Shown: piece after piece, positions 48,585 to 61,119 of the stretch
How the letters are laid out: every line of letters begins with the position of its first letter
Numbering within the stretch: position 1 is the stretch's first letter
Assembly (NCBI RefSeq): GCF_019578655.1
Contig: NC_063264.1
Location: 23,831,688-23,895,687, forward strand
Length of the DNA: 64,000 nt
Direction: 5' to 3'
DNA from: Ricinus communis
Taxonomy: Eukaryota > Streptophyta > Magnoliopsida > Malpighiales > Euphorbiaceae
Translations under genes and position numbers: made by a program
The notes under the pieces: generated by a model
The model's database searches: none
What the model saw: the letters and a program-made list of their open reading frames with translations, nothing else
Told to the model about the DNA's origin: nothing

Positions 48585-50888
48585 TGTCACGACCAGATCT
48601 GTGGGCAAGTGACCGGCACTAGGGTATGGGTAGACTTAACGTCACCAAAACCTGTAGTAAGTCTGATTAATCAATAATTCAAATATACATACTTAAACAT
48701 ACAATTAAACCAGCTCAACATGTCATTCACAAGTCTTTAACTGGACGCTAATAAACATTCCATAATTTGTTACAGACCAAATCAAACATAATATATCAGG
48801 TATACTACTGCGGAGAGTCTAGAATTTTAAATAATTCAAAATATAAAAGTAGAAATTAATTATAATAGGCCCGAAAGAGAAGGAAGTCGGGCTGTCAAAT
48901 GAAAGACGGTGAAGAACTTAACCGTCACCTGAAGAATTTAAAATTGAGACTGTCAGCCTCGAGAGTGAGTTAAAATCATATAATCCTATAACGATTACAG
49001 TCTTCTTAATAAAATATTTATTAAATCAGAATAACATATCATATTATATTAAAACATGTGTCATGTCATAATTCAACAAAAATACAATTTAAATATTTAT
49101 GGGACGAGTGCCTCAAAAGAACCCTAACTCCAATACTAGTAGCATTTCGGCTCTCTTATTTCAATAGGTCTGGCGCTCGGAGAGCGAAGCTCAACTAGGA
49201 TCCTTAAATCCAGTCTAGACACTTAATTCCCAAATAAGACGGTGCTCAGAGAGCAACACTCTACTAGGGACCTTCCTCCGACAGTCAAATTCTCACAGCC
49301 CAGAGAGTTATACTCGACCAAGGAAAAATCTAAAAATAATCTTTTACTACCTGTATCTAATTAATACTAGTGCGCATGCAACCCTGATACAACCCATCAG
49401 GTGGCATGTTCTACTTTCGCCTCATCCCGATGTTTCAATCATTAGCATCATTAATAATTATAAATAGTACAATCATAAGCAAATATAAATTATTCAAAGA
49501 CATATTAAGAATTAAACTTTAATAGCCTCGAGTATAGCAAACATGAAAATGAAATGTAATTATAATAATAATATTAAAATAACAATAAATATGATAACAA
49601 TAATAATGATAATAATATTTATAATGATATCGATAATAATAAAAATAAAATTTATACTAATAATGCTAGTAATAATAATAATTATTATTAATCAATTAAC
49701 AATGCATTTAATTTAGACATGACATAAAAATAGTTAATTATATGACTTTAACTCACAGTTCTGCGGCGCTCTAGAGTCTGCTCCTACGCCTCGGTTGGAG
49801 CTGACTAGATGGACGGATTATCTATTCATAAAAATTACTTAGTTAATAAGAAATTCTTAATTTTTCCCAGGCCTAGACTCCTAGATTAGACTGCCTAAGA
49901 AAATTCAGACTCGGAAATTCTACCGAAAATTTGGCAGAACCTCCTCTAAAATATAGACGTTTACCCTCCGTATAACGGGTCTAGAACCTGCTAGAAATAC
50001 TTGAAATATTTCACAATTAATTAACGGGAGTCGGGCCACCAAAACTGCATTATTTTTTCAACTCCGCAACACACCATAGATCACAATTAATTTACAGACG
50101 GTCCGACATAATATTTATTTCACAACCAACCCATACAATAATGTTCTATTATTTACACTAATCAACACAACCACATCTACCACAAAATAGAATAATAATT
50201 AATCATACCAATTAATTTATAATATTTATATCTAAGTCATAATTAATTAAATCTAATTAAATTAAATTATCTATAATTAATAATTAATAGCAACAATATT
50301 TTCTAAAATTATAAAATAACTTTTAAGGTCCAAATAAAATTATATCGATATGAAAATCCGAAATTTTGTGCTTCCGGAAAACACCAGGGTCTGAAAGCTG
50401 GTATTGCCAATGGTGGTCAGAATTCGAATCTGGAGGCGCCTACGCGAAGTTTGAGTTGCGAGGAGTTCGAAAATGCAAAAGCCTTGGCCACAAACTTTCC
50501 GGAAGCCACCGGATTGAGGCCAAAAATGCGTTGCTCCAGTGAGGCTTCAACAAGGCTGGCGGCGATGAAAAACGACAAGGGAAGCTCCGCTCGGGGGTTT
50601 TTGACGGTAGGGAGCTCGTTTCTAGTATCTGCTTGGCAAAAGGACGACGGTAAGCGGCAGTTCCCTCTCTTCCATGTTGACATCGGCAGCTAGAGGGGAG
50701 GAAAGGAGGAGAACGGTGTCAGCTTGAGGGGAAGGGGAGAACAACAGTGGCGATAGGGAGGTGTAGGTGCAGAAGGAGGCAACGAAGGAGGGAAAGGAAA
50801 GAGGAAGAAAGGAAAAGGAGAAGAAGAAGAGGGGAGGGAGGAAAAAAAAGAAAAAATTTATTTATTTATTTATTTTTAGGGTATTACA
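48585..50888 (-). repeat. Long LTR of a Ty3/gypsy chromovirus (copy 2)
   Basis: TGTCACGACC on the plus strand to GGGTATTACA, 2,304 bases, same family as the LTRs at 4488, 51240 and 61120. Directly to its right (minus-strand upstream) lie a purine tract (AAGTAGGGTAGAA) and the end of a polymerase gene with a chromodomain-like tail, so it served as 3' LTR of that element. The frames it carries at 50417-50693 and 50767-51039 are low-complexity or antisense and are not genes. Confidence 0.85.
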
Positions 50889-51239
50889 TTCTACCCTACT
50901 TAAGAAAAATTCGTCCTTGAATTTTAAAAGAGGCAAGGCTTTCCTCAAGATTAAAATAAATGAGGGTAAAGGCTCCTCATTTTCTGCTCGGTTTTCCAGG
51001 TACACTCCTCTAACGAATGGTTCCGCGACAACACCTTAACCATCGGTATAATCTTAGAGGACAATTGGAGAATTTGAGTATCCACGATCATAACATGCTG
51101 CTTCTCGTAAGTCAAATCTTCACTTACTTCCACATATTGTGGCTGCAACACATGCGAAGGGTCTGAAATGTACTTTCTCAACATGGATATATGAAATACC
51201 AAATGTACATGCGAGAAATTTGGCAGCAAGTCTAATTTG

Positions 51240-54018
51240 TGTCACGACCCCACCCGTGGGCCCGTGACTGGCACTAGGGAATGGGTAGGCGTAAGGCCAC
51301 CGAAACCCGTAGTAAGCCTGACACTCACTGACTTAAACAAATCTCATCTCAAATTAATATTATTAAAGCTACAAATTATCTTAATGCTACATTTTACATA
51401 ATTTAATCGGTCTGCCAGAAGAACTAGGCGAGACCTGAAACTCAGAAAATTTACAACTGATACATCTACTATTACTACTGTGGAGAATCTAAGATTTACC
51501 AATTTACATACCAAATCAAATACATCACCCGATGATGAAGGAGTCGGATTCTTGAATAAGAGTCGCGAGAGGACTAACGATCACGAATCCGAAAATAAGA
51601 AATGAGATCGCTCGAGAGTGAGCTAAAATCATATATCTAAAACAGTTTCAAACATTTCAATATCACATTCATTTAATTTTAAAAATAATTAATAAATCAC
51701 GCGAACCATACGTGTCATGTTAAGACATATGTGTCATGCCATGCTTAAACAAAAATTATTCCACATACAACGGGACGGAGTACTTCAATATAACCCTAAT
51801 CCCAACTCTAACATCTCGATTTATTTCAACACTTATGTCTCAACTAACCTCAACTCTAACATCTCAAACCTCTCATTCCAACAGATCGGCGCCCCAGAGA
51901 GCAAAGCTCGACCAGGGACCTTACCTCCGATCCGGTCACTTAACTCTCGGCCTTAGCCTTTCGGCTCTCTTATCCAATAAGATCGGGCGCCCCAGAGAGC
52001 ATAGCTCGACCAGGGACCTTACCTCCACCGGTCACTTAAATTTCCAAATAAGCCGGCCAGAGAGCAATGCTCGACCGGGGACCTTACTCCTAAGCAACCA
52101 CACTCTACTAAGCCCGGAGAGCGATGCTCGACAGTGAGTCCTAATCTTTCTTTCTCAAAATTTTTACCTCTTTACCCTTTTCCTATCTCTCATATTATAT
52201 TGGAACACTCATCCAACTCCTATGTTCTCACCGCCATCCCATCCCTGAGTCATCATGCAATATTAAAATTAGTGATAAAGGAAAACATATTTAAATAGTA
52301 ATTAAAAGCATCATGAAAATAATGATAATAATTAAATGAAAATTAAAATTGCAAATGAATAATCACAGAGCAAATCAAATTTTATGCATGACACGTGCAT
52401 AAGCGATATATGACTTTAACTCACAGAATTGGGCGACCTCCTAGCTCTGCTCCGGTGCCTCAGTTGGAGCGAGCCGAACAAACGGACAATCTAGTCACGG
52501 AAAATAATTTATCAAAACGCTGAAACAATCGATCTTTAATCCTAGGTCTAGACTCCTAGAATCTCGACTCGGAGAATTCTACCGTGAACCTCCCCTACAA
52601 CACGAACATTACCCCCCGTAAAAACGGGTCCAGGACCTGCCAGAAAAACACTCCAAATACTTAACGATTCAAACAATAGGAGTCGGGTCCCCAAACTTCA
52701 CTATTTCCCGACTCCGCCACACAGCACAAAAACACGACTATGGCAGGCAAAACTGACAATTATTTATGACTCACAAAAATCATCAAATACTCAATATAAT
52801 CCAATAGACACAATTAAACCAAGAATTTCTAAAATTAACGGGCCAAAGAAAATTACCGAGACGCTCGGTCGCTCGGTCGACTAGCCTCCAGCCGCCAGAG
52901 TCCGATCGACGATCCGAACACACCATCGGACTCACAACGACGCGGTGATGACGATCCCCGCTTTCGATTTTCTGATCTGACACCCGATCATCCGGAGAGA
53001 TTTACGGACGATCTCGACCGTCGATTTGCAAACGAAGCCCGATCGCCACGAAACTAGTGCCATCGCGAAGCTTGAGCTGAGGAGAGTCGGGATACGTCCT
53101 CCGATCGTCCATCCTCCGCCGGATCTCGCCGGAAAAATCCAAAAACGCCAGCTGCCACCATTTTCTCTCTCCACCGGATCTTCTGCTTCCGCCACCATCA
53201 CGACACCGCCGCCAAAACAAAGCCGAGGGCCGAGAGGAGTCGATCGGCACCAAGATCGGCCGACCACCGACGCCGGAACGCCAAGACAAATGGCAAGGAA
53301 GCTTCGGCCATCTTCCTCCTCGCGCCAGAGCCGCCGCCATCGCCGGGCTTGCTGCCGCCGCTGCTGACGGCCACCCGCGCCGGACAGACGGCCCCGACGC
53401 AGCTCTCCTTCCTCCGCTCCTCCCTCTCCCCCGACATCTCTCTTCCTCGACTTCCATTCCTTTCAATATCGACATTAGGCCCCCGAACTTTTTCTTATTA
53501 CAACTTGGTCCCTCAACTTTCTTAATTACTTACAATTTCATCCCGCAGAATTCCAATTTGACCTCCAAACTTCTTTTTAGCCTTTCAATTAAGCCCCTAA
53601 CTATTTAATTTGGGCCAAATCCGAATTATTGAAAATACACAATTAAATTAAATAATCAATTTCCAACTTAAAATTTAATACTACTAATCAATTATAATAC
53701 CAATTTTTCCAAAATTCTTTTATAAACATCCTTTACAATTCTACCATAATTTTCCAATATATAATTTTACTTATATAAATATGCATTTGGAAAAAAAAAT
53801 TTGAATAACCAAAATATAATCATTTCTCAAATAGTTTACTTAATTAACTCCTTAAAAATCAAACTAATTGGATATGGAAAATAACTCATTTATTTATCTA
53901 ACATGAACATTCAAAATTTGTATTTAAATCATTCCAATTAAACCGAATAAAAAAATAAAGCTAAAATTAACTTAAATAAAAACTCATTATTAAATATATA
54001 AAAATTCTGGGTGTTACA
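51240..54018 (-). repeat. Solo long LTR (copy 3) inserted in the polymerase gene, with target-site duplication
   Basis: TGTCACGACC to GGGTGTTACA on the plus strand, 2,779 bases, flanked by the 5-base duplication ATTTG at 51235-51239 and 54019-54023. Removing the LTR and one ATTTG rejoins the integrase C-terminus to the chromodomain-like tail in one frame, which proves insertion into an existing element followed by LTR-LTR recombination. The part at about 52850-53440 is strikingly GC- and CpG-rich. The frames there (for example 53002-53475 minus) are Arg/Gly/Ala/Pro-rich composition artefacts. Confidence 0.95.
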
Positions 54019-55535
54019 ATTTGTATGCCACCTCCCCAATCCTGTCTATAATCTCAAAGGTTCCCATATAACGAGGGGCCAATTTGTGTTTCTTTCCAAA
54101 TCGCATCACACCACGTATATGAGACACTTTCAAGAACACGTACCCCTCAATACTGAACTCTACGTGCTTCAGCTTCGGGTCCGCATAACTTTTCTGCCTA
54201 CTGAAAGCTGTCTTCAGTCGCTTGCGGATAATAAGAATCTTTTCTGAAGTGATATGAACCGACTCTAGTCCTGCTAACTTCCGTTCGTCAACCTCTTCCC
54301 AACACACAAGAGATATGCACTTCTGGCCATACAATGCCTCATAAGGGGACATCTCGATGCTTGCATAGTAGCTATTGTTAGACGCGAATCCAATTAATGG
54401 TAGGTACAATCCCACTGACCACCAAAAACTATCACGCACATCTAAAGCATATCCTTTAAGGTTTGAATTGTCCTCTCCAACTGTCTGTCAGTCTAGGGGT
54501 GAAAGGTTGTGCTGAAGTCCAATCTGGCACCAAGCTCTTCTTGTAGCTTCCTCCAAAATCTCGAAGTGAACTGCAGTCCTCTGTGAGACACTATACAAAT
54601 AAGAATGTCGTGAAGACTGGTAATTCTCTCCAGATACACTCGTGCATACTTAGCCACAGAACAAGCAGTCTTCACAAGAAGGAAGTATACTGACTTAGTC
54701 AATCGATCCACAATTATCCAAATAGAATTATAACCAGCCGAAGTCTTGGGTAAACCTGAAACAAATCTATAGTAATCCTTTTCCATTTTCATTATGGTAT
54801 GAGAAGCGGTTGCAATAACCCTAACGGCTTCTGATGCTCCAATTTAACCTGTTGATACGTCAGACACTTGGAGACAAATTCAGTCACATTCCTTTTCATT
54901 TCATTCCACCAATAATTGCCTTTCAAATAGTGATACATCTTGGTAGAGTCCGGATGCACGCTGTAAGCTGTATAGTGAGCCTCTTCTAAAATCTCATTCT
55001 TGAGATTATCCATATCGGGAACACACAGTCTAGTGCCCATCCTGAGAGTGCCATCATAATCTATATCAAAATCATTAGCTCGACCCTGCTACAGTTCTTC
55101 CAAGATTTTCTGTAATTATGGGTCTTGATTCTGAGCTAACCTGATTCTGTCAACAAGTAAATACCTAACCCTGAAATGTGCTAACAATGCTCCCGATTCC
55201 AATACCTCCATCTTAGTCACACAATTCGTGCAACTCTCTAGTCAGAGGTCTCTTCTCTGCACTGATATAAGCAAGACTACCTACTGACTTCCTGCTCAAG
55301 GCATCTGCTATGACATTTGCTTTACCTAGATGCTAGAGAATATTACAATCATAATCTTTCAGAAGTTATAACCATCTCTTCTGCCTCAAATTCAATTCTT
55401 GCTATTTAAAAATATACTTCAAACTTTTATGGTCCGTATATATCTCGCACATCTCACCATAGAGATAGTGCCTTCAGATCATTAGGGCAAAGATTACTGC
55501 TGCCATCTCCAAATCATTAGTAGACGGTTCGCAAC

Positions 55536-56265
55536 AAGTATTCACTTTCTCGCATCGATGATCTATTTGATCAGTTTCAAGGAGCCGCATGCTTTTCTAA
55601 GATTCATTTGCAATTGGGGTATCACAAGTTGAGGATCCGTGAGGAAGACATTCTGAAGACGGCGTTTAAGACGCGTTATGGGCATTATGAGTTCCTAGTA
55701 ATGTCGTTTGGACTCACTAATTCTCCTCCAATCTTCATGGATCTGATAAATCGGGTATTCAAGCAGTTCCTGGATCATTTTGTCATTATATTCATTTATG
55801 ATATCTTGGTGTACTCTAGAAGCAAAGAGGAACACGTGTGGCATCTAAGGCTTCAGACATTGAGAGAGCATCAGTTGTATGCTAAGTTCTTCAAGTGCGA
55901 GTTTTGGTTAGAAAACATTTCTTTTCTAAGTTACGTTGTGTCTAGAGAGGGTATTCAAGTGGACCCCAAGAAAGTGGAGGCAGTGACTGACTGACAGAGA
56001 CCGACCACGGTGAGAGAGGTTCGTAGTTTTCTGGGTTTGGCAGGCTACTACCATCGATTTATGCAAGACTTCTCAAGGATCGCAGTGCCTCTGACTGACG
56101 TGTATGAAAGAAGTTTTTAGAAGCTAAAAGACTGTTTGACTTCAGCTCCGGTGTTGATCTTACTCTCTAGGACTGGTGGATTCACGGTGTATTATGACAC
56201 TTCCAGAGTGGATTTGGGTTGCATTCTGATGCAGCATGCTAAGGCAGTGGCTTATGCATCCAAAC
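55536..56265 (+). pseudogene. Inverted reverse-transcriptase segment of the gypsy element
   Basis: The plus strand reads the middle and end of a Ty3-type reverse transcriptase and the first part of RNase [39 protein letters not shown], then FIYDILVYS and finally VDLGCILMQH and AYASKQ. The neighbouring RNase H and integrase lie on the minus strand and take up about where this segment stops. In the FxDD box the first Asp is Tyr, which would abolish catalysis. A stop breaks the frame at 55993. Confidence 0.8.
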
Positions 56266-57549
56266 AAACCATTGAGATATCAACCACTAAGTTAGAGCCA
56301 CGTGTTTGGAGATGTTGGAGCTCCAACGACTCTTTTTAGAAAGCGCGAGGGCGCTTTTCAAGACAACAAACAACCTCTTACTGAGTCACCTAATTTGCAT
56401 TAAATGAGTTTGGGATCTTTTGTGACGTCTCTAAGAGGTAGGTATGAGTATAAGTACCCTTCATAAAGACTTAAGAACCAAGATGTGTGATTTTGTTATG
56501 TCCAAACTCTTGCAAATTTATTTTTCAACTTTCTAAACTCAATTTTTCTCTTTGTGTAATATATTAAGTTGAATCCTATTATTCAACTAACTATCTAAAA
56601 GGTTGTTGTATGAGCCTAAGAATTAAAAAGACAAGAAACTGGTTGTTGAGTAACCATTAACACTCAAAGGTTAATGGATTTAGTGAGGGATTAGTTTACA
56701 AAGGAAAGAGGTTTAGTGTTAGCCTTGGAAAATACCAAGTTCTTGGGTGAACTTATAAAACCCAAGTAATCTTAAAGATTATAGTGGAATACTCAAGTGT
56801 GATCTTGAGGAGTGGATGTAAGGAGGATTATTTCTGGACCATTATAAATCTTTATGTCAATTTCTCTAACCCTAGCTCTCTTCCAATTCTCTTTACTCTT
56901 TCTTAAATCCTTGTGTCGCCTAAAATTATTCAATTTTGCAATTTAAGGTTATCAATTCAACTCCTTTTCTTGGTTCCAAGGGATAACATGCTTGATGAAA
57001 GTCAAATAGCTATAATGTGATTGCCTAATTAAAAATTGGACACATAAATTCTTGGTTAAAAATTGGACCTAACATGAAATTGTAGTCCAATAGGTTAATC
57101 AAATGGCAATTGGGCTAAATTTAATATCAATATAGACTTAGTAAGTTTTTGTCATGCTTTAGATGAATTAATCGGGTCATGTTAAATTTAAAATCACTTA
57201 ATTGGGCCTCAACATAAAAAGTAGTCTATTTAGGCTTAAAAGCTAAAATCAAAACATAATTTATAGTTGGGCTAAACTGGGTAAAAGCTTTGTACATAAA
57301 TAACTAGTAAAATAAACTAACAAAATTAAATCTGGATTGGGCTTTAATAAAATGGGTCAAACTTAGGTGGACCTCATATGTTGTAGGGCTTGATGTGTAG
57401 AAATATAACTGTCACATTTATAGAAAATAGCATGTTAAATAATAAAATTAAAGACTACACAAATAAGGAAGTGGGCTTCCAAATCCATCTCTGGATGTGG
57501 TGAAGCTTTCTTATAGAATTGAGAAACGCACTCAATTAGAAAAACTGTC

Positions 57550-57690
57550 CTAGAGAATTACCCGTGTGGCGACTCTCATCTTCACGCTAGTTTCTGTGAT
57601 TAGTTAGAGTGTTTCTATTAGGTTGAAAAACCTTGCAGTGTCATAGTCACTATAGACACTTGGGTGCACGCTTGAAACCGTCGCCCACAA
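57550..57690 (+). repeat. Retroelement-related repeat, relative of 4190-4330
   Basis: Starts GTGTGGCGACTCTC, contains CAGTGTCATAGTCAC and ends near CCGTCGCCC; the reverse complement of 4190-4330 shows the same order. Likely an LTR-edge fragment of a gypsy element. Confidence 0.45.
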
Positions 57691-58745
57691 TTTCTAATAA
57701 AAATTATATTTATATTTAATTATAATAATATTACTATTAAAAGTATTAAATTATAAAATTAAAAATTAATTTGATATATTAATTATCTGTTCATTATTAT
57801 ATTATAATATTTTATTAGTAGAATTATTACAAATAAATTATTTAATGAGTCAGTATATTTTCATATACTTTCATAAGTTAAAATCATATAATAATTAAAT
57901 ATTTATAAAATAATTAAATATTATTAATAAATATTATATTTATATTAATCCATTAAATATTTTTATATTATAACTTTTATTATAATAATCTATGCGAAGC
58001 ACACATCACGAGCAATACTAATATATATATATAAAAGATAATTATCTAATTTGACTAAAATATTTCTAAAATAAATCAATAATTATTAATTTTATTCTAA
58101 TTTATTTATTTTTTTATTTTAATTTTAATAAAATTAATTAATAATTAATATATTACATCCTAATTATATTATAGTGTCTTATCCATGGAGTATTAATTAT
58201 AACATTCTCAAAATTAACAAGTTACACCTCACGAGGACACAAGAGAAAATTTCCATTTTAATCATGTACTTTTATAAATTTACATTTTGATCTGCAATTT
58301 TTTGTTTTCTTTTCTTTGTAATTTAAACATTATTTTTTTATTTCTTTCTTCATTAAAATGGAAATTTAATTTTTATATTTTATATGAAATAATTATAAAA
58401 ATGATATAATTAAAGTAGTTTAAGAAAATAAATAAAAAATTATTCAATTAATAAATAATAAATAATAATAAAAGATATAATTGGATAATATAAACATGTA
58501 AGTCATTAAATAAAAAAATTAAAAGTTTTATGATACATAAATATATTTGAAGTCTAATTATTAAATAAATTTATAAGATATATATTGCCACATGACTTCC
58601 TAGTAGGAACTTCCTATTATACAACAAAAATATATTCATAAAATAATTAAATATATTTAATAAATATTATTATTATATATTAATTTATTAAATATTTTAT
58701 ATTTATTTTTACAATAATAATTTATGTATGTAACGCTCGTGATAG

Positions 58746-58770
<25 letters not shown>
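58746..58770. repeat. (TA)n microsatellite
   Basis: About 12 TA units upstream of the transporter at 59094. Confidence 0.9.
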
Positions 58771-58776
<6 letters not shown>

Positions 58777-59093
58777 AACTTCCTAAGGATTCCTATTCTA
58801 ATTATAAGTACCTGAGTAGTAAAAACAATAAGAAAACTGAAGTCCAACAAGCGGACAAACTACTTTAATAAGATATCCTAAACTAATTAGGAAGTACGTT
58901 CAATTACAAGAACATATCCTAAACAAACAAGAAAATTAAAATCACAATATAATTCTGAAATACTATTGCATGATATGATATATAAAATTATATGATCCCG
59001 CAATCGTGACTATCATCTCATTCTACACCATCAATCAACAGCAAAACATATCATTGTGCAGTTGTTATCAGATCCCAAAACCAAGAACCCACA

Positions 59094-60467
59094 ATGCAAA
59101 CCTCCCAAGAATCACCTCATACACCTCAAGAACTCCCAATCACCACCACTGTTACCACCTCTACTAAAACACCCAAAAAACTTACTTTAATCCCTCTGAT
59201 ATTCCTAATCTATTTTGAAGTAGCCGGTGGCCCTTATGGTGAAGAACCTGCTGTTCAAGCTGCAGGTCCACTCTATGCACTTCTTGGGTTCTTGATATTT
59301 CCATTCGTATGGAGTATTCCTGAGGCTCTTATCACTGCTGAGCTTTCTACTGCTTATCCTGGGAATGGTGGTTTTGTTATTTGGGCTGATCGTGCTTTCG
59401 GTCCCTTTTTTGGATCCTTGATGGGGTCTTGGAAATTCTTGAGTGTTGTCATCAATATTGCTGCCTTCCCAGTTCTTTGCATTGATTACTTGAAGAAGGT
59501 ACTTCCTGTATTGGCTTCTGGTTGGCCTCGCAAAGTTGCACTTATGATTTCAACATTGTTTTTATCTTTTCTTAACTATACTGGATTAGCCATTGTTGGC
59601 TATGCTGCTGTTGTGCTTGGTATAGTTTCGCTCTCGCCTTTTATTATTATGTCTGTTATCGCAATCCCAAAGATTAAACCTCATAGATGGCTTAGTTTAG
59701 GCCAAAAGGGTATGAAAAAAGACTGGACTTTGTATTTCAATACCCTTTTTTGGAACTTAAATTTTTGGGATAATGTTAGTACTCTAGCTGGAGAAGTTGA
59801 TAAACCCCGGAAAACATTCCCTGTGGCCTTATTCACTGCTGTGATATTCACTTGTCTGTCTTACTTTATTCCACTTTTTGCGGTAATTGGTGCTATTTCT
59901 GTGGATCAAAGTGAGTGGGAATCAGGGTTTCATGCTACTGCAGCTGAACTTATTGCAGGGAAATGGCTAAAGTATTGGGTTGAAGTTGGTGCAGTGTTGT
60001 CTGCTATTGGTTTGTTTGAGGCACAAATGAGTAGTAGTGCATACCAGCTTCTTGGCATGGCTGATTTGGGATTCTTGCCTCAGTTTTTTACCAAAAGGGC
60101 TAAATGGTTTGATACTCCTTGGGTGGGGATACTGGTTTCAACATTGATCATAATTGGAGTATCATTTATGGATTTCACTGATATTATTTCATCAGCTAAT
60201 TTCTTGTATAGTTTAGGTATGCTGTTGGAATTTGCATCTTTCCTTTGGTTGAGAAGGAAGTTGCCTGAACTGAACAGGCCTTACAAGATTCCAGTGAGGC
60301 TACCATGGTTGATTGTTATGTGTTTGATACCATCTGTGTTCTTAGTACTCATAATGGCTGTTGCTACTAAGACTGTTTATCTGGTGAGTGGTTTGATGAC
60401 TGTGGGTGCCATTGGATGGTATTTCTTGATGATGTTTTGCAAATCAAAGAAGGTGTTACAAATATAG
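59094..60467 (+). CDS. Polyamine uptake transporter-like protein (LAT family), third copy with altered C-terminus
   Basis: Single exon, 457 residues, nearly the same protein as that at 29385: N-terminal [60 protein letters not shown] and about twelve hydrophobic helices. Start is the ATG at 59094, equal to codon 17 of the other copy. Flanks on the 3' side are also related, so the whole transcription unit was duplicated, now in opposite orientation. Near the end an extra A at about 60460 (GTGTTACAA against CTGTTCAAG) shifts the frame, so the protein stops after CKSKKVLQI instead of continuing for nine more residues. All helices are complete, so function is probably kept. Confidence 0.92.
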   Translation: MQTSQESPHTPQELPITTTVTTSTKTPKKLTLIPLIFLIYFEVAGGPYGEEPAVQAAGPLYALLGFLIFPFVWSIPEALITAELSTAYPGNGGFVIWADRAFGPFFGSLMGSWKFLSVVINIAAFPVLCIDYLKKVLPVLASGWPRKVALMISTLFLSFLNYTGLAIVGYAAVVLGIVSLSPFIIMSVIAIPKIKPHRWLSLGQKGMKKDWTLYFNTLFWNLNFWDNVSTLAGEVDKPRKTFPVALFTAVIFTCLSYFIPLFAVIGAISVDQSEWESGFHATAAELIAGKWLKYWVEVGAVLSAIGLFEAQMSSSAYQLLGMADLGFLPQFFTKRAKWFDTPWVGILVSTLIIIGVSFMDFTDIISSANFLYSLGMLLEFASFLWLRRKLPELNRPYKIPVRLPWLIVMCLIPSVFLVLIMAVATKTVYLVSGLMTVGAIGWYFLMMFCKSKKVLQI

Positions 60468-61119
60468 CAGGGCTGAAAATATTTAAGAAGGATGCTTCAA
60501 TTGGTGGTGACCTTTAATGAAGATTCAGAGAACCAAGAACATTTCTTTAAACTAGATTGTCTCTTCTTTTCTTTTTCAATCTCCAATAGTGAAATTGTAA
60601 TTAGTATTACGATTGTTTAGGATCAAGATCCAAAACTTCTACTGGGTTTGCTTGGGTGTAAAGGCAATTCTTTTATTGATCAGGATGTAAAGCCAATTCC
60701 TTTTCATAAAATGGTTCACAATCACAACATAAAAGCTCTACTGTCGTGAATGAGAAATGCTTGAATCTTCACATCACTTGATGCAAATGAGAAAACTTTA
60801 AAAATTAAGATGATAGGTGCTAGTAGCCGTTAATGACGACAGCTTCTATGTAGGCTTAGTAGCAGTTTGATTTTGTGCTAAAATTATTTCTGCATTCAAA
60901 TTGTAATTCTTATCTATTTTCATAAATATGGTTGACACTTACCACTTAGTCCATAAATCTCTTTAAGAAAGTCAATAAAAATTAAATGAGTTTTGAAGGT
61001 TACATTGACTTTTCAATACCTTTATATATTTAGTCAAACAAAAATATAAAATTTAGATTAAATTTACATAAAATATTTTAATATTTAACTTTTATATAAA
61101 ATTACATACTAATATATTT
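60468..61119. other. 3' UTR and spacer after the third transporter copy
   Basis: About 60600-60700 matches the 3' flank of the copy at 29385 ('gatcaagatccaaaa', 'tgggtttgct'). Nothing else is recognised before the LTR. Confidence 0.55.

Larger units (their letters stand above)
50889..56280 (-). mobile_element. Broken Ty3/gypsy chromovirus polymerase, interrupted by a solo LTR and an inversion
   Basis: Minus-strand order from right to left: RNase H (about 55525 to 55300; DLEMAAVIFAL, YTDHKSLKYIF), the integrase zinc-binding and core region (about 55040 to 54490; HSVHPDSTKMYHYLK, SGLPKTSAGYNSIW), the integrase C-terminal part (54439-54024; SPYEALYG, GEVAYKL), then after a 2.78-kb inserted LTR the chromodomain-like tail (51229-50951; HVHLVFHISMLRKY, EECTWKTE). 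The purine tract and 3' LTR follow. Stops and frameshifts are common. The reverse-transcriptase part is present but flipped to the plus strand (55536-56265). Gag, protease and the 5' LTR are missing. The chromodomain-like tail places it in the chromovirus branch. Confidence 0.85.
56281..59093. other. Repeat-derived and AT-rich DNA upstream of the third transporter copy
   Basis: 56290-57690 has LTR- or TRIM-like features but no protein frame. 57700-59090 is AT-rich with a (TA)n run at 58746-58770 and presumably includes the transporter promoter. Confidence 0.5.

Noticed and set aside
50417..50693. Opposed frames of 80 and 88 codons
   Set aside because: GC-rich LTR block; both strands open; no domain.
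53002..53475. 157-codon minus-strand frame and overlapping frames at 53026 and 53198
   Set aside because: They lie in the CpG-rich block of a solo LTR, are open in several frames at once because of composition, and are rich in Arg, Gly, Ala and Pro with no domain.
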